64,000 bases of DNA, from NCBI RefSeq assembly GCF_028863665.1, contig NZ_JARBFX010000012.1, positions 72,140-136,139 of the forward strand, read 5' to 3'. Positions 33,201 to 43,103 of the stretch are shown one piece after another; the stretch's first letter is position 1; the number at the start of each line of letters is the position of its first letter. Position numbers and translations under genes: made by a program. Under the pieces are notes generated by a model. The model did not search any database and had not been told where the DNA came from. It saw only the letters and a list, made by a program, of their open reading frames with translations. Source of the stretch: Aquabacter sediminis. Its GTDB lineage: Bacteria; Pseudomonadota; Alphaproteobacteria; Rhizobiales; Xanthobacteraceae.

Positions 33201-36200
33201 GACGGGACCATCAGCACCTCCGGCGAGGGGGCTTCCGCCCTTCACGTGCAGTCCATCGGCGGCGGCGGCGGCCAGGCGGGCGGCGCTCTCAACCTGTCGG
33301 TGGGCGCCTCGGCCGCCATTGGCGGCACGGGCGGCAGCGGTGGCGGGGGCGGCACGGTCAATGTGCGCAATTCCGGCGCGCTGACCACGACCGGAGATGG
33401 GGCCATGGGCATCCTCGCCCAGTCCATCGGCGGCGGCGGCGGCAGTGGCGGCAATGCCACCGGAACAGGTGCGGACCTGATCCAGCTCACCATTGGCGGC
33501 ACTGGTGGCGCGGGCGGGGCGGGGGGCACGGCCGAGGTGACCAATAAGGGCAAGATCACCACCTCCGGTGACCATTCCCTGGGCGTGCTTGTGCAGTCCA
33601 TCGGCGGCGGTGGCGGCGCGGGCGGGGCGGCCGTCTCGGAGAATGCCGGCGTGTTCGGTTCGGCGGCGGTGGCGCTCGGCGGCACCGGCAGCGCCGGCGG
33701 AGATGGCGCGAGCGCCAGCGCCACAAATTCCGGCACCATTTCCACCACCGGCCTCGATGCCATAGGTGTGGTTGTCCAATCTATCGGCGGTGGCGGCGGC
33801 AATGGCGGCTCCTCCGCCGCCAAGGCTGCCTCGCTCGGGGTGGATGCCTCGGTTACTGTCACGGCCGCGCTTGGCGGTTCGGGGGGCAATGGTGGCAAGG
33901 CCGGCAGCGCCAGCCTCTCCAACACCGGACGGGTGCTCACGTCCGGGGCGGGGGCGACCGGCATCCTCGTGCAGTCCATCGGCGGCGGCGGTGGCGCGGG
34001 GGGCGATGCCTCTGCGCTCAGCATCTCCGCGTCCAATGGCTTCTCCCTTTCGGTGAGTGCGGCGCTGGGCGGTTCGGGCGCTGGCGGCGGGGCGGGGGGA
34101 TCGGCCTCCGTCCTCACCTATGGCCATGTGACCACCACAGGCAATTTCGCCGACGCGGTGCTCGTCCAGTCCATTGGCGGCGGTGGTGGCGCGGGCGGCG
34201 TGGGCGCCTCCTCGGCCGATGCGCTGACCTTGTCCAAGTCCGTCTCGGTGAGCCTGTCCCTGGGCGGCGCCGGGGGGCTCGCCAGCTCCGGCGGGGCCGT
34301 GGTAGCGGGCAATTACAGCGCCATCCGCACGGACGGGGCCAGCGCGCGCGGCATCCTCGCCCAATCTGTGGGCGGCGGCGGCGGTGCGGCGGGAGGCGGC
34401 ACCTCCAATTCCTACAACGGCACCGTCAATGTGACCGTCGCGCTCGGCGGCACGGCCGGCGGGGGAGGCCATGGCGGCGTGGTGGTGGTGGGCAATTCCG
34501 GTTCCATCGTCACCACGGGCGGAGATGCGGACGGCATTCTCGCCCAGTCCATCGGTGGCGGCGGCGGCGCGGGCGGCTCGGCTTCCGGCAGTACGCAGAA
34601 CAACAAGGACCTGCCCAATTCCGACGGCAGCTTCTCACTGACCGCTTCGCTCGGCGGCTCGGGCGGGTCTGGCGGATATGGCGGTACGGTGGCGGTGAAC
34701 AACGTGGCCACCGGCACGGGGGCAGCGCCCTCCATCTCCACCACCGGGGACCATTCCTCCGCCATTGTGGCCCAGTCCATCGGCGGCGGCGGCGGCAAGG
34801 GCGGAGCGGCGGCGGGCTCGGCCTCCGGCGGAAAGGCGGCCCTGACCTTCACGTTGGGTGCCTCGGGTGGTGACGGCGGCTCTGGCGGCGCTGTCTTCGT
34901 GACGTCGGAAGGCACGCTCTCCACCAAGGGCAAGGACGCCCCGGCCATCATTGCGCAATCGGTGGGCGGGGGCGGCGGCATTGCCGGCAACAGCAATTCG
35001 GCCACCACCTCAAAGATCAGCCTGGGGGCTGCCATTTCGCTCTCCGCCGGCAATGGCGAGCAGGGCGGCAATGTCTATGTGACAACCTCCGGCACCATCC
35101 ACACAGCCGGTGAACTGTCCGACGGCATTCTCGCCCAGTCCGTAGGTGGCGGTGGCGGCGTTGGCGGATCGGCGGGCGCGGACGGCCACACCAAGGGGCA
35201 GGAGTCCATCTCCGCCACGCTGGCGCTTGGCGGGGCGGGCGGCTCGGGCTCCTATGGCGGCTCAGTGGACGTGACCAATGCCGCCAGCATCGTCACGGAA
35301 GGCGCCAGCGCCAGCGGCATTCTCGCCCAGTCCATCGGCGGCGGCGGCGGCAAGGGCGGTTCGTCCACCAGCAAAGGCGACGGCGGGAGCTATGCCATCG
35401 GCGCCAGCCTGGGTGGGGATGGGGGCGCGGGCTCGCAGGGTGGTTCGGTGGTTGTCACCAATTCCGGCACCATCGTCGTGACCGGCGACCATGCCAATGC
35501 CGTCCTCGCCCAGTCGGTGGGCGGCGGCGGCGGCTCTGTGGGCGCTTCGGCTGCCACCGGCTCAGGCAAGTCGGCGGCCATCACCTTCACCTTGGCCGGC
35601 AGCGGCGGGACGGGCGGAAACGGCGGGGCGGTGGCGGTGACCTCCACCGGCAGCCTCCAGACCGCCGGCCAGAACGGCGTCGGCGTGCTCGCCCAGTCCA
35701 TCGGCGGCGGCGGCGGCAATGCCGGCAGCGCCACCAACTCGTCTTCCTCCAAGATCGCGCTGGGCGGCGCGCTGGGCGGCACGGGCGGGGCGGGCGGGGA
35801 CGGCGGCGCCGTCACCGTCGCCTTCTATAATGCAAGCTTCGGGTCCATCGTCACCACGGGCCAGGCGGCGGACGCGGTTCTCGCCCAGTCCATCGGCGGT
35901 GGCGGCGGCACGGGCGGCACAGGCACCGGAAAGGCGGACGGCGCCGGTGGCCAGGCGGTGAGTCTGGCCGTGGCAGTGGGCGGCGGCGGAGGCTCGGGCG
36001 GCTCGGGCAGTTCGGTCACCGTCACCAATGGCAGCACCACGACGCAGGGCGTGAACATTTCCACCTCCGGCACCGGCTCCAACGGCGTGGTGGCCCAATC
36101 CATCGGCGGTGGCGGCGGCAAGGGCGCGGCGGCTTCCTCGACGGCGGCTGACACGGGCGCTTCCAGCGTTGCGGAAATCTCGCTGGGCATTGGCGGGGCA

Positions 36201-39200
36201 GGCGGCAGCGGCGGCACGGGCGGGACGGCGACCGTGAACTGGACCGACGGCACCATCCTGACCAAGGGCGACCACGCTTCCGGCATCATCGCGCAGTCCA
36301 TCGGCGGGGGCGGCGGCCTTGCGCTCTCCACCCATGCGGCGGCCACCGGCACCAAGGCGGATGCCTCTGTCATGGTGGGCATTGGCGGCACCGGCGGAGC
36401 GGGCAATACGGGTGGCGCGGCCACAGTCACCTCGGGCGCCACCATCCAGACGCTGGGCGTCTCCAGCTATGGCGTTCTCGTCCAGTCCATCGGCGGGGGC
36501 GGCGGCGCCTCCAGCGCGGTGGGCGGAGCGTCCAATGGCGGCACGGCGGGTGTCACCTTCACGCTCGCGGGCTCCGGCGGCAGTGGCAATCATGGCGGCG
36601 CTGCGAGCGCCAACCTGTCCGGCAGCGTCTTCACCCAGGGCCAGAACGCCACCGCCGTGCTGGTGCAGTCCATCGGCGGCGGCGGCGGCACGGCGGGCAG
36701 CGCCGATAACGCCGCCCTCGCCCAGTTCGCCATCGGCGGCGCCGTGGGCGGCTCCGGCGGCTCGGCCTCAAATGGCGGGGCGGCAACCGTCACCTTGGCC
36801 ACCACCGGGATCGCGCGGATCAGCACCACCGGCTACGCCGCCGATGCGGTGCTGGTGCAGTCCATTGGCGGGGGCGGCGGCACGGCGGGTGCGGGCTCCG
36901 GCACGGCGGACGGTGCCGGTGGCAGCGGCGTTGCGGTGGCGGTCGGCATTGGCGGCTCCGGCGGCTATGGCGGCGCCGGCGGCAATGCCACCCTCACCAA
37001 TGGCAGCGCCGCGGCGCCCGGTTCCAGCTTCTCCATCTATACCACGGGCGTTGGGGCCAACGGCCTGGTGGCGCAGTCCATCGGCGGCGGCGGCGGCAAG
37101 GGCGGCGCGAGTTCCTCCACCACGGGCGGCAGCGACAAGGCCAACATTTCCGCCGCCATCGGTGGCACGGGCGGCAGCGGCGGCAATGGCGGAACGGCCA
37201 CCCTCAACAATTACGGCGTTGTGCAGACCAATGGCGACCATGCCAGCGCCATCGTGGTGCAATCCATTGGCGGCGGCGGCGGTAATGCGGTGGCCACCTC
37301 CTCCACCGCCACGGGCAAGACAGCCGCCCTTAATCTCGGGGCAAGCCTGGGCGGCTCGGGTGGCACCGCCGGCAATGGCGGTACCGTGAGCGTCACCAAT
37401 GCCGGGGATCTGGCCACCAGCGGCAGTTTCGGCCACGGCATCCTCGCCCAGTCCATCGGCGGTGGCGGCGGCAGTGCGGCGGTGACCGGCGACAGCGGCA
37501 CGGGAGGCACGGCGGCCATCGGCCTCTCGCTCACCGGCTCGGGCGCCGGCGGCGGCAATGGCGAAATGGTTACCGTCACCAACAGTGGCGACATCACCAC
37601 CACGGGCCTCGGCGCCAGCGCCATCTTCGCCCAGTCCATCGGCGGCGGCGGCGGCTTCGCAGGCAGTGCGCAGAATGCTACGAGCGGCCAGGTGGCCGTC
37701 GGCGCCTCCATTGGCGGGGGTGGTGGCAGCGGCGGCAATGGCGGCAACGTCTATGTCTATGGTCGCTCAGCCGAGCAGATCATCACCACCGGTGCCATGG
37801 CCGATGCGGTGGTCGCCCAGTCCGTGGGCGGCGGCGGCGGCATGGGCGGTGCCGGAAAGGCCGAGGCGGACGGAAAGGGCGGCAACAGCTTCTCCCTCTC
37901 CGCCACCGTGGGCGGCGGCGGCGGAACAGGTGGCACCGGCGGCACTGTGACAGTGGATTTCGGCACCAGCCTGTCCAGCATCATCTCCACATCCGGCCAT
38001 GATTCGGCGGGCCTGCTGGCACAGTCCATTGGCGGCGGCGGCGGCAAGGCGAGCCTTGCCTCCTCCGCGAGCGGGGATGCCGGCGGCACGGCGAGCCTGT
38101 CCGCCACGATCGGTGGCTCCGGCGGCTCGGGCGGCAATGGCGGCACGGTCACCGTCACCTTGAATGCCTTGGTTCAGACCACGGGCGCGGGTTCGGACGG
38201 CGTGCTCCTTCAGTCGGTGGGCGGCGGCGGTGGCGCAACGGCGGCATCCAACAGCCGCGCCTCCGGCGACAGCAACACCATCACAGTCGGCTTCACGCTG
38301 GGCGCGACTGGCGGTTCCGGCGGCGATGGCGAAGGGGTGACGCTCACCCAGTCCGGCCGCATCGTCACCACCGGCGATGCCGCCAACGGCATCGTTCTGC
38401 AATCCATCGGCGGTGGCGGCGGGCGCGCCTCCAGCGTGGGGGCGGACGCGGGCACGGGCGAGGTGTCGGCCACCTTGACCCTGGGCAGTTCCGGCGGCGC
38501 GGGCGGCACGGGTGGCGATGTCACTGGCACCGTAAAGGGGCTGGTGGCCACCAGCGGAGAGACCTCGGCCGGCGTGCTGGCGCAATCCATCGGCGGCGGT
38601 GGCGGCGTGGCGGCCACCAGCACCTCCCAGTCCTCGGGCAGCCATTCGGCATCGGTGACACTGGGCGGCTCGGGCGGCACCGGTGCCTTTGGCGGCACCG
38701 TGCAGGTGACGGTCGGCGAGAGCGGCACCGTTTCCACCCGCGGCACCAATTCGCACGGCCTTCTGCTGCAATCCATCGGCGGCGGCGGCGGCGTCGCGGG
38801 GGCGGCCGCCTCCGACGGCACTGGCGCGGTGGCCTTCGGCGGATCGGGGGGCACGGGCAATAATGGCGGCCTTGTCACCGCCATGGTGGCGGGCAATGTC
38901 GTCACCAGCGGCGCCGGCGCGGCCGCCATCTTCGCCCAGTCAGTGGGCGGCGGCGGCGGCATCGGGGGCAGCGCGGCGAGCGCGGTCTTTTCGCTCGACG
39001 ACGGCATTTCCGGTTCCGGCGGCGGCGCGGGTAATGGTGGCACGGTGACTGTGAATGTCTCCGGCAAGGCGCAGACCACCGGCGCCAATGCGGCGGCCAT
39101 CATCGCCCAGTCCATCGGCGGCGGCGGCGGGCTTGCGGCGACCTCCACGGGCATCGGCTTCGGCACCGCCGGCGGGTCGGGGACGGGCGGCCCGGTCAAT

Positions 39201-41045
39201 GTGAATGTCTCCGGGCTCGTCAGCGCTTCCGGCGCGGGCTCGCCCGCCATTTTCGTCCAGAGCTATGGCCCCTCGGGCAATGGCGTCATCACCGTGACGG
39301 TGGAGAAGGGGGGCAGCGTGCAGGGCGGCACGGGCACGGGCACGGCCTCCATCGTGCTTTCGGGTGGCCTCGACAATGCCGTCACCATCGCCGCCGGCGG
39401 GCATGTGTCGAGCCTGTCGGGGCTGGCCATCCAGTCCGGCAGCGCGTCCGACGCCATCACGGTGGCCGGCGTGCTCTCCGGCAGCGTGGACCTGGGGGAG
39501 GGGGCAAACAGCTTCGTGGTCCAGAAGGGGGGCGTGTTCAATTCGGGCGAGTATGTGCGCATGGGGCCGGCCACGGTCGGTGCCACCTTGCTCGCAGCGA
39601 CCCCCACGACGCTCGCCTTGCAGAACTCCGGCACGCTCAATCCCGGCGGTCTTGGCGTGCTGGCCAAGACAGGGCTTCTCGGCCAATTCCTCTCCGATGG
39701 CATCTATCAGGCTGACGTGGACGCCCGCACCCAAGGCCATGACCTTCTTGGCGTGTCCGACGTGGCGGTGCTGTCCGGCCTCATCGATCCGCGGCCGCGC
39801 ACCATCGCGCCCAATACCAGCTACACCATCCTTGAGGCGGCCTCGGTGACCAACACCGCCGCCACCACCAATTCGGGCTTTGCCTATAGCTGGGACATGA
39901 TGACAACGGCCACCTCTGTCACGGTGTCGCCGGTGGCCCACTTCGTGCCGTTTGGCCTGCCGCTGAGCGCCAACGAGGCGGCGGTTGGCGGGGCGTTGCA
40001 GCAGGCCTGGAATCTGGGCGGCTCGAGCGGGATGACCAATGTGTTCTCCTCGCTGATCGGCCTGTCAGACCTGCCGGCCTATCAATATGCCCTCGGCCAG
40101 CTCTCGCCCCAATTGCTCCAGACCGGGGCGGCGCTGCGCGTCACTGACAGCCGTGCCTTCCTGAACCGGACCTTGTCCTGCCCGGTCTTCATCGAGAGCA
40201 GCACCCAGCTGCACGAGGACCGCTGCGCCTGGACGCGCATCATCGCCGGGCGCACCAGCCAGGCCACGACCGACCAGATGACCGGCTACACCGCCGACAG
40301 CCTCATCTTCCAGGCGGGGGTGCAGAGCGAGATCGCGACCGACACCTTCATCGCCCTCTCGGCGGCCTACCAGCAGACCTGGCTCTCCAGCTCCAATTCA
40401 ACGGTGTCGTCGGACGGCAGCGGGGTGGATGTGGGCCTTGCCCTGAAGCGGCAGGTGGGGCCATGGATGTTCGCGGCGGCGGTGGACCTGGGGTGGATGA
40501 GCTATGACAACACCCGCGTCATCTGGACCCTGGGCGGGGCGCCCACCAGCACCGCCAATGTGATGAACGCTACAGGCCGGCTGCGCGCCGCCTATGAGTT
40601 CGCGTTTGCCAACTGGTATGCCCGGCCGATGGTGGATCTGGACCTGATCCATGTGAATGCCCCCGGCTATAGCGAGCAGGGCTTCACCGGAGCGGAATTG
40701 CAGATGAACGGGGCGAGCCAGACCACATTCGTGGTGACGCCGGCAGTGGAGTTCGGCGGCCGCATCGACCTGTCCGACGGGACCGTGCTGCGGCCCTATA
40801 TGACGCTGGGCGCGTCCTTCGCCTCCAACGATGGCTGGACGGGCACGTCGAGCTTCCTCTCGGCCCCTGCCGGCACGCTGCCCTTCACCACCACCACGCC
40901 CTTGCCCAGTGTGCTTGGCAATTTCGATATCGGCCTCCAGGCGCTGACCAAGCAGAATCTGGAGCTGAAGCTGGAATACAGCCTGAATGCCGGCAGCAAC
41001 TACACCTCGCAGCTGGGCATGGCGCGGTTCGCCATCCACTTCTGA
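30222..41045 (+). CDS. Giant glycine-rich repeat autotransporter 1
   Basis: About 3607 residues from ATG 30222 (GGGGTGGGGG upstream); an in-frame ATG at 30120 would add 34 residues. Long signal region (about 35-64, ending APALAQ). Passenger in two parts. An N-terminal block (about 65-830) has SIGGxGGxGG-type repeats. The large block (about 840-3030) has about 35 copies of a 58-85 residue unit with consensus QSIGGGGGxGG, then IGGxGGxGGxGG, then VxVxNxGxIxTxG. A linker (3030-3330) precedes the type V beta-barrel (about 3330-3607, ending RFAIHF). Predicted to form an extended surface fibre or adhesin. Base composition is pushed to extreme GGC richness by the repeats. A paralogue lies at 53025. 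Start and exact repeat number are approximate. Confidence 0.88.
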   Translation: MAEHRTTDQIAHKPHDTHPAAAGPAPGSVYGASTARLRLSTALSTTLCGMVMLAGAGVVAPALAQTQVSLPYASSVTGSNGSNGGSENYTFADANGGGGTNGGVGSGLSVTSNGTNNLNLPYAINLISIGGNGGNGGYGSSDSGSAVGGAGGYGGSAGAFGATIQDSALLTSGGSILILSIAGTGGAGGYGSSGSSNSWGGAGGNGGNGGTAALTISSSQITSNGAYVAQVASYGGAGGSSGTGWSKFSSSATGNGGTGGYGADVSIVVTGSTLISSTPNLPPASANGSTAIVIQSVGAAGGTAGAVSVGDAQLESHSATAGNGGQGGIAGNVYLQVTNSTIAGGNGAVALSSIAGAGGWGATASNFIGTGSGGSGAPGGNAGTVTLKSSASSFYAGIRGPAISAISTGGAGGGGAYGVSVSDTAFGGSGGIGGNGGAVAITMSGGPNGNKVYGYTHAVLATSTGGVGGGGYHGEALTDTATGGSGAQGGNGGSVYVTATGMTLKGGSVVVMTSIGGAGGSGGYGAGGTGKSVGGQGGQGGYGGNVGLTLSNSSLDGLFQAGANPGNSIVSSVGGAGGAGAHATGTGYAYGGNGGYGGNGGTVFVHATNTSFAPYGLTVTSVGGAGGAGGETNADSIFSVGSTGGSGGQGGKVTVSITGTSSNYLDFASNVPTAILAASTGGAGAAGSYATSSGLATIVQGGQGGVGGAASDATITIHATVHAYAGSAGGTYTAIQAVSQGGSGGNGGNAGTDYKASGGVGGNGGNAGTAGIVLKSGSSIYTVLNGAPASTTMFGLVAQSLGGVGGVGGKAVAIVDAQAAAGGSGGNAGTAYVKSYGTISTQGTGSSAIVVQSIAGGGGVGGSSAGFLQSNSGNGGPAGNPGLAEVLLSGGSVTTTGTYASAVVVQSIGGGGVLAVLGAQAPVGLNGFNGGGAEAYASIKDTVITTSGTASAGVLVQAIGGGGGSAGSAYGVISSVGGDGASGGTGGYAHVVSDGTISTSGEGASALHVQSIGGGGGQAGGALNLSVGASAAIGGTGGSGGGGGTVNVRNSGALTTTGDGAMGILAQSIGGGGGSGGNATGTGADLIQLTIGGTGGAGGAGGTAEVTNKGKITTSGDHSLGVLVQSIGGGGGAGGAAVSENAGVFGSAAVALGGTGSAGGDGASASATNSGTISTTGLDAIGVVVQSIGGGGGNGGSSAAKAASLGVDASVTVTAALGGSGGNGGKAGSASLSNTGRVLTSGAGATGILVQSIGGGGGAGGDASALSISASNGFSLSVSAALGGSGAGGGAGGSASVLTYGHVTTTGNFADAVLVQSIGGGGGAGGVGASSADALTLSKSVSVSLSLGGAGGLASSGGAVVAGNYSAIRTDGASARGILAQSVGGGGGAAGGGTSNSYNGTVNVTVALGGTAGGGGHGGVVVVGNSGSIVTTGGDADGILAQSIGGGGGAGGSASGSTQNNKDLPNSDGSFSLTASLGGSGGSGGYGGTVAVNNVATGTGAAPSISTTGDHSSAIVAQSIGGGGGKGGAAAGSASGGKAALTFTLGASGGDGGSGGAVFVTSEGTLSTKGKDAPAIIAQSVGGGGGIAGNSNSATTSKISLGAAISLSAGNGEQGGNVYVTTSGTIHTAGELSDGILAQSVGGGGGVGGSAGADGHTKGQESISATLALGGAGGSGSYGGSVDVTNAASIVTEGASASGILAQSIGGGGGKGGSSTSKGDGGSYAIGASLGGDGGAGSQGGSVVVTNSGTIVVTGDHANAVLAQSVGGGGGSVGASAATGSGKSAAITFTLAGSGGTGGNGGAVAVTSTGSLQTAGQNGVGVLAQSIGGGGGNAGSATNSSSSKIALGGALGGTGGAGGDGGAVTVAFYNASFGSIVTTGQAADAVLAQSIGGGGGTGGTGTGKADGAGGQAVSLAVAVGGGGGSGGSGSSVTVTNGSTTTQGVNISTSGTGSNGVVAQSIGGGGGKGAAASSTAADTGASSVAEISLGIGGAGGSGGTGGTATVNWTDGTILTKGDHASGIIAQSIGGGGGLALSTHAAATGTKADASVMVGIGGTGGAGNTGGAATVTSGATIQTLGVSSYGVLVQSIGGGGGASSAVGGASNGGTAGVTFTLAGSGGSGNHGGAASANLSGSVFTQGQNATAVLVQSIGGGGGTAGSADNAALAQFAIGGAVGGSGGSASNGGAATVTLATTGIARISTTGYAADAVLVQSIGGGGGTAGAGSGTADGAGGSGVAVAVGIGGSGGYGGAGGNATLTNGSAAAPGSSFSIYTTGVGANGLVAQSIGGGGGKGGASSSTTGGSDKANISAAIGGTGGSGGNGGTATLNNYGVVQTNGDHASAIVVQSIGGGGGNAVATSSTATGKTAALNLGASLGGSGGTAGNGGTVSVTNAGDLATSGSFGHGILAQSIGGGGGSAAVTGDSGTGGTAAIGLSLTGSGAGGGNGEMVTVTNSGDITTTGLGASAIFAQSIGGGGGFAGSAQNATSGQVAVGASIGGGGGSGGNGGNVYVYGRSAEQIITTGAMADAVVAQSVGGGGGMGGAGKAEADGKGGNSFSLSATVGGGGGTGGTGGTVTVDFGTSLSSIISTSGHDSAGLLAQSIGGGGGKASLASSASGDAGGTASLSATIGGSGGSGGNGGTVTVTLNALVQTTGAGSDGVLLQSVGGGGGATAASNSRASGDSNTITVGFTLGATGGSGGDGEGVTLTQSGRIVTTGDAANGIVLQSIGGGGGRASSVGADAGTGEVSATLTLGSSGGAGGTGGDVTGTVKGLVATSGETSAGVLAQSIGGGGGVAATSTSQSSGSHSASVTLGGSGGTGAFGGTVQVTVGESGTVSTRGTNSHGLLLQSIGGGGGVAGAAASDGTGAVAFGGSGGTGNNGGLVTAMVAGNVVTSGAGAAAIFAQSVGGGGGIGGSAASAVFSLDDGISGSGGGAGNGGTVTVNVSGKAQTTGANAAAIIAQSIGGGGGLAATSTGIGFGTAGGSGTGGPVNVNVSGLVSASGAGSPAIFVQSYGPSGNGVITVTVEKGGSVQGGTGTGTASIVLSGGLDNAVTIAAGGHVSSLSGLAIQSGSASDAITVAGVLSGSVDLGEGANSFVVQKGGVFNSGEYVRMGPATVGATLLAATPTTLALQNSGTLNPGGLGVLAKTGLLGQFLSDGIYQADVDARTQGHDLLGVSDVAVLSGLIDPRPRTIAPNTSYTILEAASVTNTAATTNSGFAYSWDMMTTATSVTVSPVAHFVPFGLPLSANEAAVGGALQQAWNLGGSSGMTNVFSSLIGLSDLPAYQYALGQLSPQLLQTGAALRVTDSRAFLNRTLSCPVFIESSTQLHEDRCAWTRIIAGRTSQATTDQMTGYTADSLIFQAGVQSEIATDTFIALSAAYQQTWLSSSNSTVSSDGSGVDVGLALKRQVGPWMFAAAVDLGWMSYDNTRVIWTLGGAPTSTANVMNATGRLRAAYEFAFANWYARPMVDLDLIHVNAPGYSEQGFTGAELQMNGASQTTFVVTPAVEFGGRIDLSDGTVLRPYMTLGASFASNDGWTGTSSFLSAPAGTLPFTTTTPLPSVLGNFDIGLQALTKQNLELKLEYSLNAGSNYTSQLGMARFAIHF

Positions 41046-41067
41046 AAGGCGGGGCTGGCTTCCGGCG

Positions 41068-41493
41068 TCAGTCCTGCGGGAGGAGGAAAGCGTTGAGGCG
41101 GGCGACCGCCTCTTCCGAGAGCGGCGAGGAGCGGCGGGTGGCATTGTCCACCCGCACCATCACCGTGTCCGCATTGGCCACCCGCTTGCCGTTCTGGAAC
41201 AGCACCTGGCGCATCTGCACCGAGCTGCGGCCGACGCTGAGCACGCCCGTGCCAATCCAGATCTCGCCGGGCCACAGCACTTCGGCGCGGTATTCCATCA
41301 GCAGGCGGGCCAGCACGAAGGAGCCGCCTTCACCCGCAATGGAGCCACCCTGTCCGTAGAAGAGTTCGGTGCGCCCGGTCTCCAGGAAGGTGGAGAAAAC
41401 CGCGTTGTTCACGTGGCCCTGCCGATCGGTGTCGCGATAGCGCAGCTTGTCGAACGAGCGTACCGGAAAATCCTCGATCGTCAGGTCGCGCAT
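41068..41493 (-). CDS. Acyl-CoA thioesterase, 4-hydroxybenzoyl-CoA thioesterase fold (YbgC/FadM type)
   Basis: 141-residue hotdog-fold protein. RYRDTDRQGHVNNAVFSTFLE (20-40) carries the catalytic Asp of the YbgC/4HBT class and the HVNN helix. It hydrolyses short- to medium-chain acyl-CoA in the cytoplasm. GGGGAGAACC precedes ATG 41493. Convergent with the giant gene with a gap of 22 bp. Confidence 0.88.
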   Translation of the reverse strand: MRDLTIEDFPVRSFDKLRYRDTDRQGHVNNAVFSTFLETGRTELFYGQGGSIAGEGGSFVLARLLMEYRAEVLWPGEIWIGTGVLSVGRSSVQMRQVLFQNGKRVANADTVMVRVDNATRRSSPLSEEAVARLNAFLLPQD

Positions 41494-41625
41494 GGTTCTC
41501 CCCGGTGCTGGCGCCTGCTTGGCGCTGCTTCAAGCTCTATCCGGCGCGTGGCGCACCTGCAAGTGCGTCAGGAGGGCTGCCCCTTCGCCCCGCTCCCCCC
41601 GACACTGCCGCGCCGTTTTCGATGT

Positions 41626-42909
41626 TCAGCGCTGCTGGGCCGAGTCTGGGGCCGTGTGGGGCAAGGTGATGAACCAGGGGACCGGCCAGATGGAGATCCG
41701 GTCAGCCGTCGGGTCTGCCCGCCAGGCCGCTACCGCGCCGCGCCACGATGGCCCGCGGAAAAAGGCTTCGTCGGTCCAGAACTGCGTCAGCCCTACGATC
41801 AGCGCCCACCCGGCAAGGGCACCGGCGAGCAGGCGGACGCGAGCGGGATTGGTCGACACCGCCGTCGCCACGAGGGCGAGCAGGAGCAGCACGTTCGGCG
41901 CATAGGCATAGCGCCCGGCGGCGGTGGGGATCAGCAGGATCCAGGGATCCTTGCCCAGGGCGCCGGCATAGGAGACGAGGGCGACCACCAGGGCAGCGCC
42001 TGCAAGCCAGCGGGACGGTGCGGATCGCAGCAGGAGCATTGCCAGAAGGGAGGCGAAGGCCACGAGCCCGCCGATGGTTAAGCCCTTCTCCAACCTCCTG
42101 CCGGTCAGCAGTTCAAAAGCCAACAGTCCCGCCGAATCTCCGAGCCAGGGGGCTGCCAAATTCTTGATTCCGAAAGCGCCCACAAGAGCGGCGATGGAAA
42201 CGCTGCCGGCGCGTTCCCCTCCGGCAAGGCCTTTGGCCATGAACACGCCTTGGATCACAGCAAGCACGCACAGAAGGACGGCTTCCTGGCTGTCCGCCAG
42301 GGTCCGGCTGCGAGCGGCCTTCAGGACGAAGAGCGGCGCCAGCGTGACGGAAACAGGACCGGTCGCCCCCGCGAGCAGCAGAAAGCTCAGCCGGAACACG
42401 GGAGAAACGGCAGCGGGTCCCGTCGCCAGAAGCACGGCGGTGCCGATTGCGAGGTGGAACTGGCTGTTGATGGTGTTCAGCCACACCTCTGCGCTGGGCA
42501 CCGCGAGCAGTGGCGCCAGGGCGGCAAGGACCCGGCCCCAAGGCGGCCCGAAGGCGTCGGAGCGGGCGATGATCCACACCACGACCAACTGAAGCGCCAG
42601 CGCACTTAACGTGGTGACGTGCGCCGCCGCCTCCAGCGGCACCGCACTCGCGGCAAGGGCGACCAGCTTGTTGAAGGCCGAAAAGTAGCCCAGCCGGGGC
42701 GCCAGCAGCGCATCGTACCAGGTGCCCACCTTTGCATCGCGGAAGTAGATGACCCCTTCCTCGGCGAACATCCGACCCTCAATCAGGATGTCGGGCGTGC
42801 GCGCGAAGATCAGAACCGTCGCCACCCCCACCATCGTCCATGCCAGCGCGCGATGGGTCTCGCAGGGGCGAGGACCAGCGGTGGGATGAAGGGAGGAGGG
42901 ATCGCGCAC
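41626..42909 (-). CDS. Polytopic membrane protein, possible GT-C-like glycosyltransferase
   Basis: 427 residues from GTG 42909, with roughly ten to twelve hydrophobic helices. A conserved-looking loop after the first helix, TPDILIEGRMFAEEGVIYFRD, contains an acidic EEG site like the periplasmic first loop of GT-C glycosyltransferases or O-antigen GtrII-like proteins. No cytoplasmic catalytic domain. I cannot assign a substrate. The start is uncertain because the Shine-Dalgarno is weak. No gene partner is close. Confidence 0.6.
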   Translation of the reverse strand: MRDPSSLHPTAGPRPCETHRALAWTMVGVATVLIFARTPDILIEGRMFAEEGVIYFRDAKVGTWYDALLAPRLGYFSAFNKLVALAASAVPLEAAAHVTTLSALALQLVVVWIIARSDAFGPPWGRVLAALAPLLAVPSAEVWLNTINSQFHLAIGTAVLLATGPAAVSPVFRLSFLLLAGATGPVSVTLAPLFVLKAARSRTLADSQEAVLLCVLAVIQGVFMAKGLAGGERAGSVSIAALVGAFGIKNLAAPWLGDSAGLLAFELLTGRRLEKGLTIGGLVAFASLLAMLLLRSAPSRWLAGAALVVALVSYAGALGKDPWILLIPTAAGRYAYAPNVLLLLALVATAVSTNPARVRLLAGALAGWALIVGLTQFWTDEAFFRGPSWRGAVAAWRADPTADRISIWPVPWFITLPHTAPDSAQQR

Positions 42910-43103
42910 CGGCTGCTCGCCCCAAAATGAATGGCCTTGACGGTGGTGGCGGTCAGTCGGCCGTTACGTCAATCCCCAAAAGGGCGGAAGAGACGTATGG
43001 CCCGGCGCCTCCAGCCGTCCCTGCGTACAGGCGAAGAGGCAGGGCATGACGCCGATGCTCCAGCCGCATGAGCCTGCGTGCCCGCGCGCGCCGTCTGCGC
43101 GGC

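Noticed and set aside
31278-34472. Minus-strand open frame of 1064 codons inside giant autotransporter 1, and similar frames up to 41144
   Set aside because: GGC/GCC repeats carry almost no stop codons in other frames. The antisense reading is low-complexity Ala/Gly/Arg/His, has no start signals and simply mirrors the sense repeats.
30222-41045. Possible CRISPR array because of regularly spaced repeats
   Set aside because: The repeats are in frame within one long coding sequence, unit length varies, and there are no short unique spacers or cas genes.
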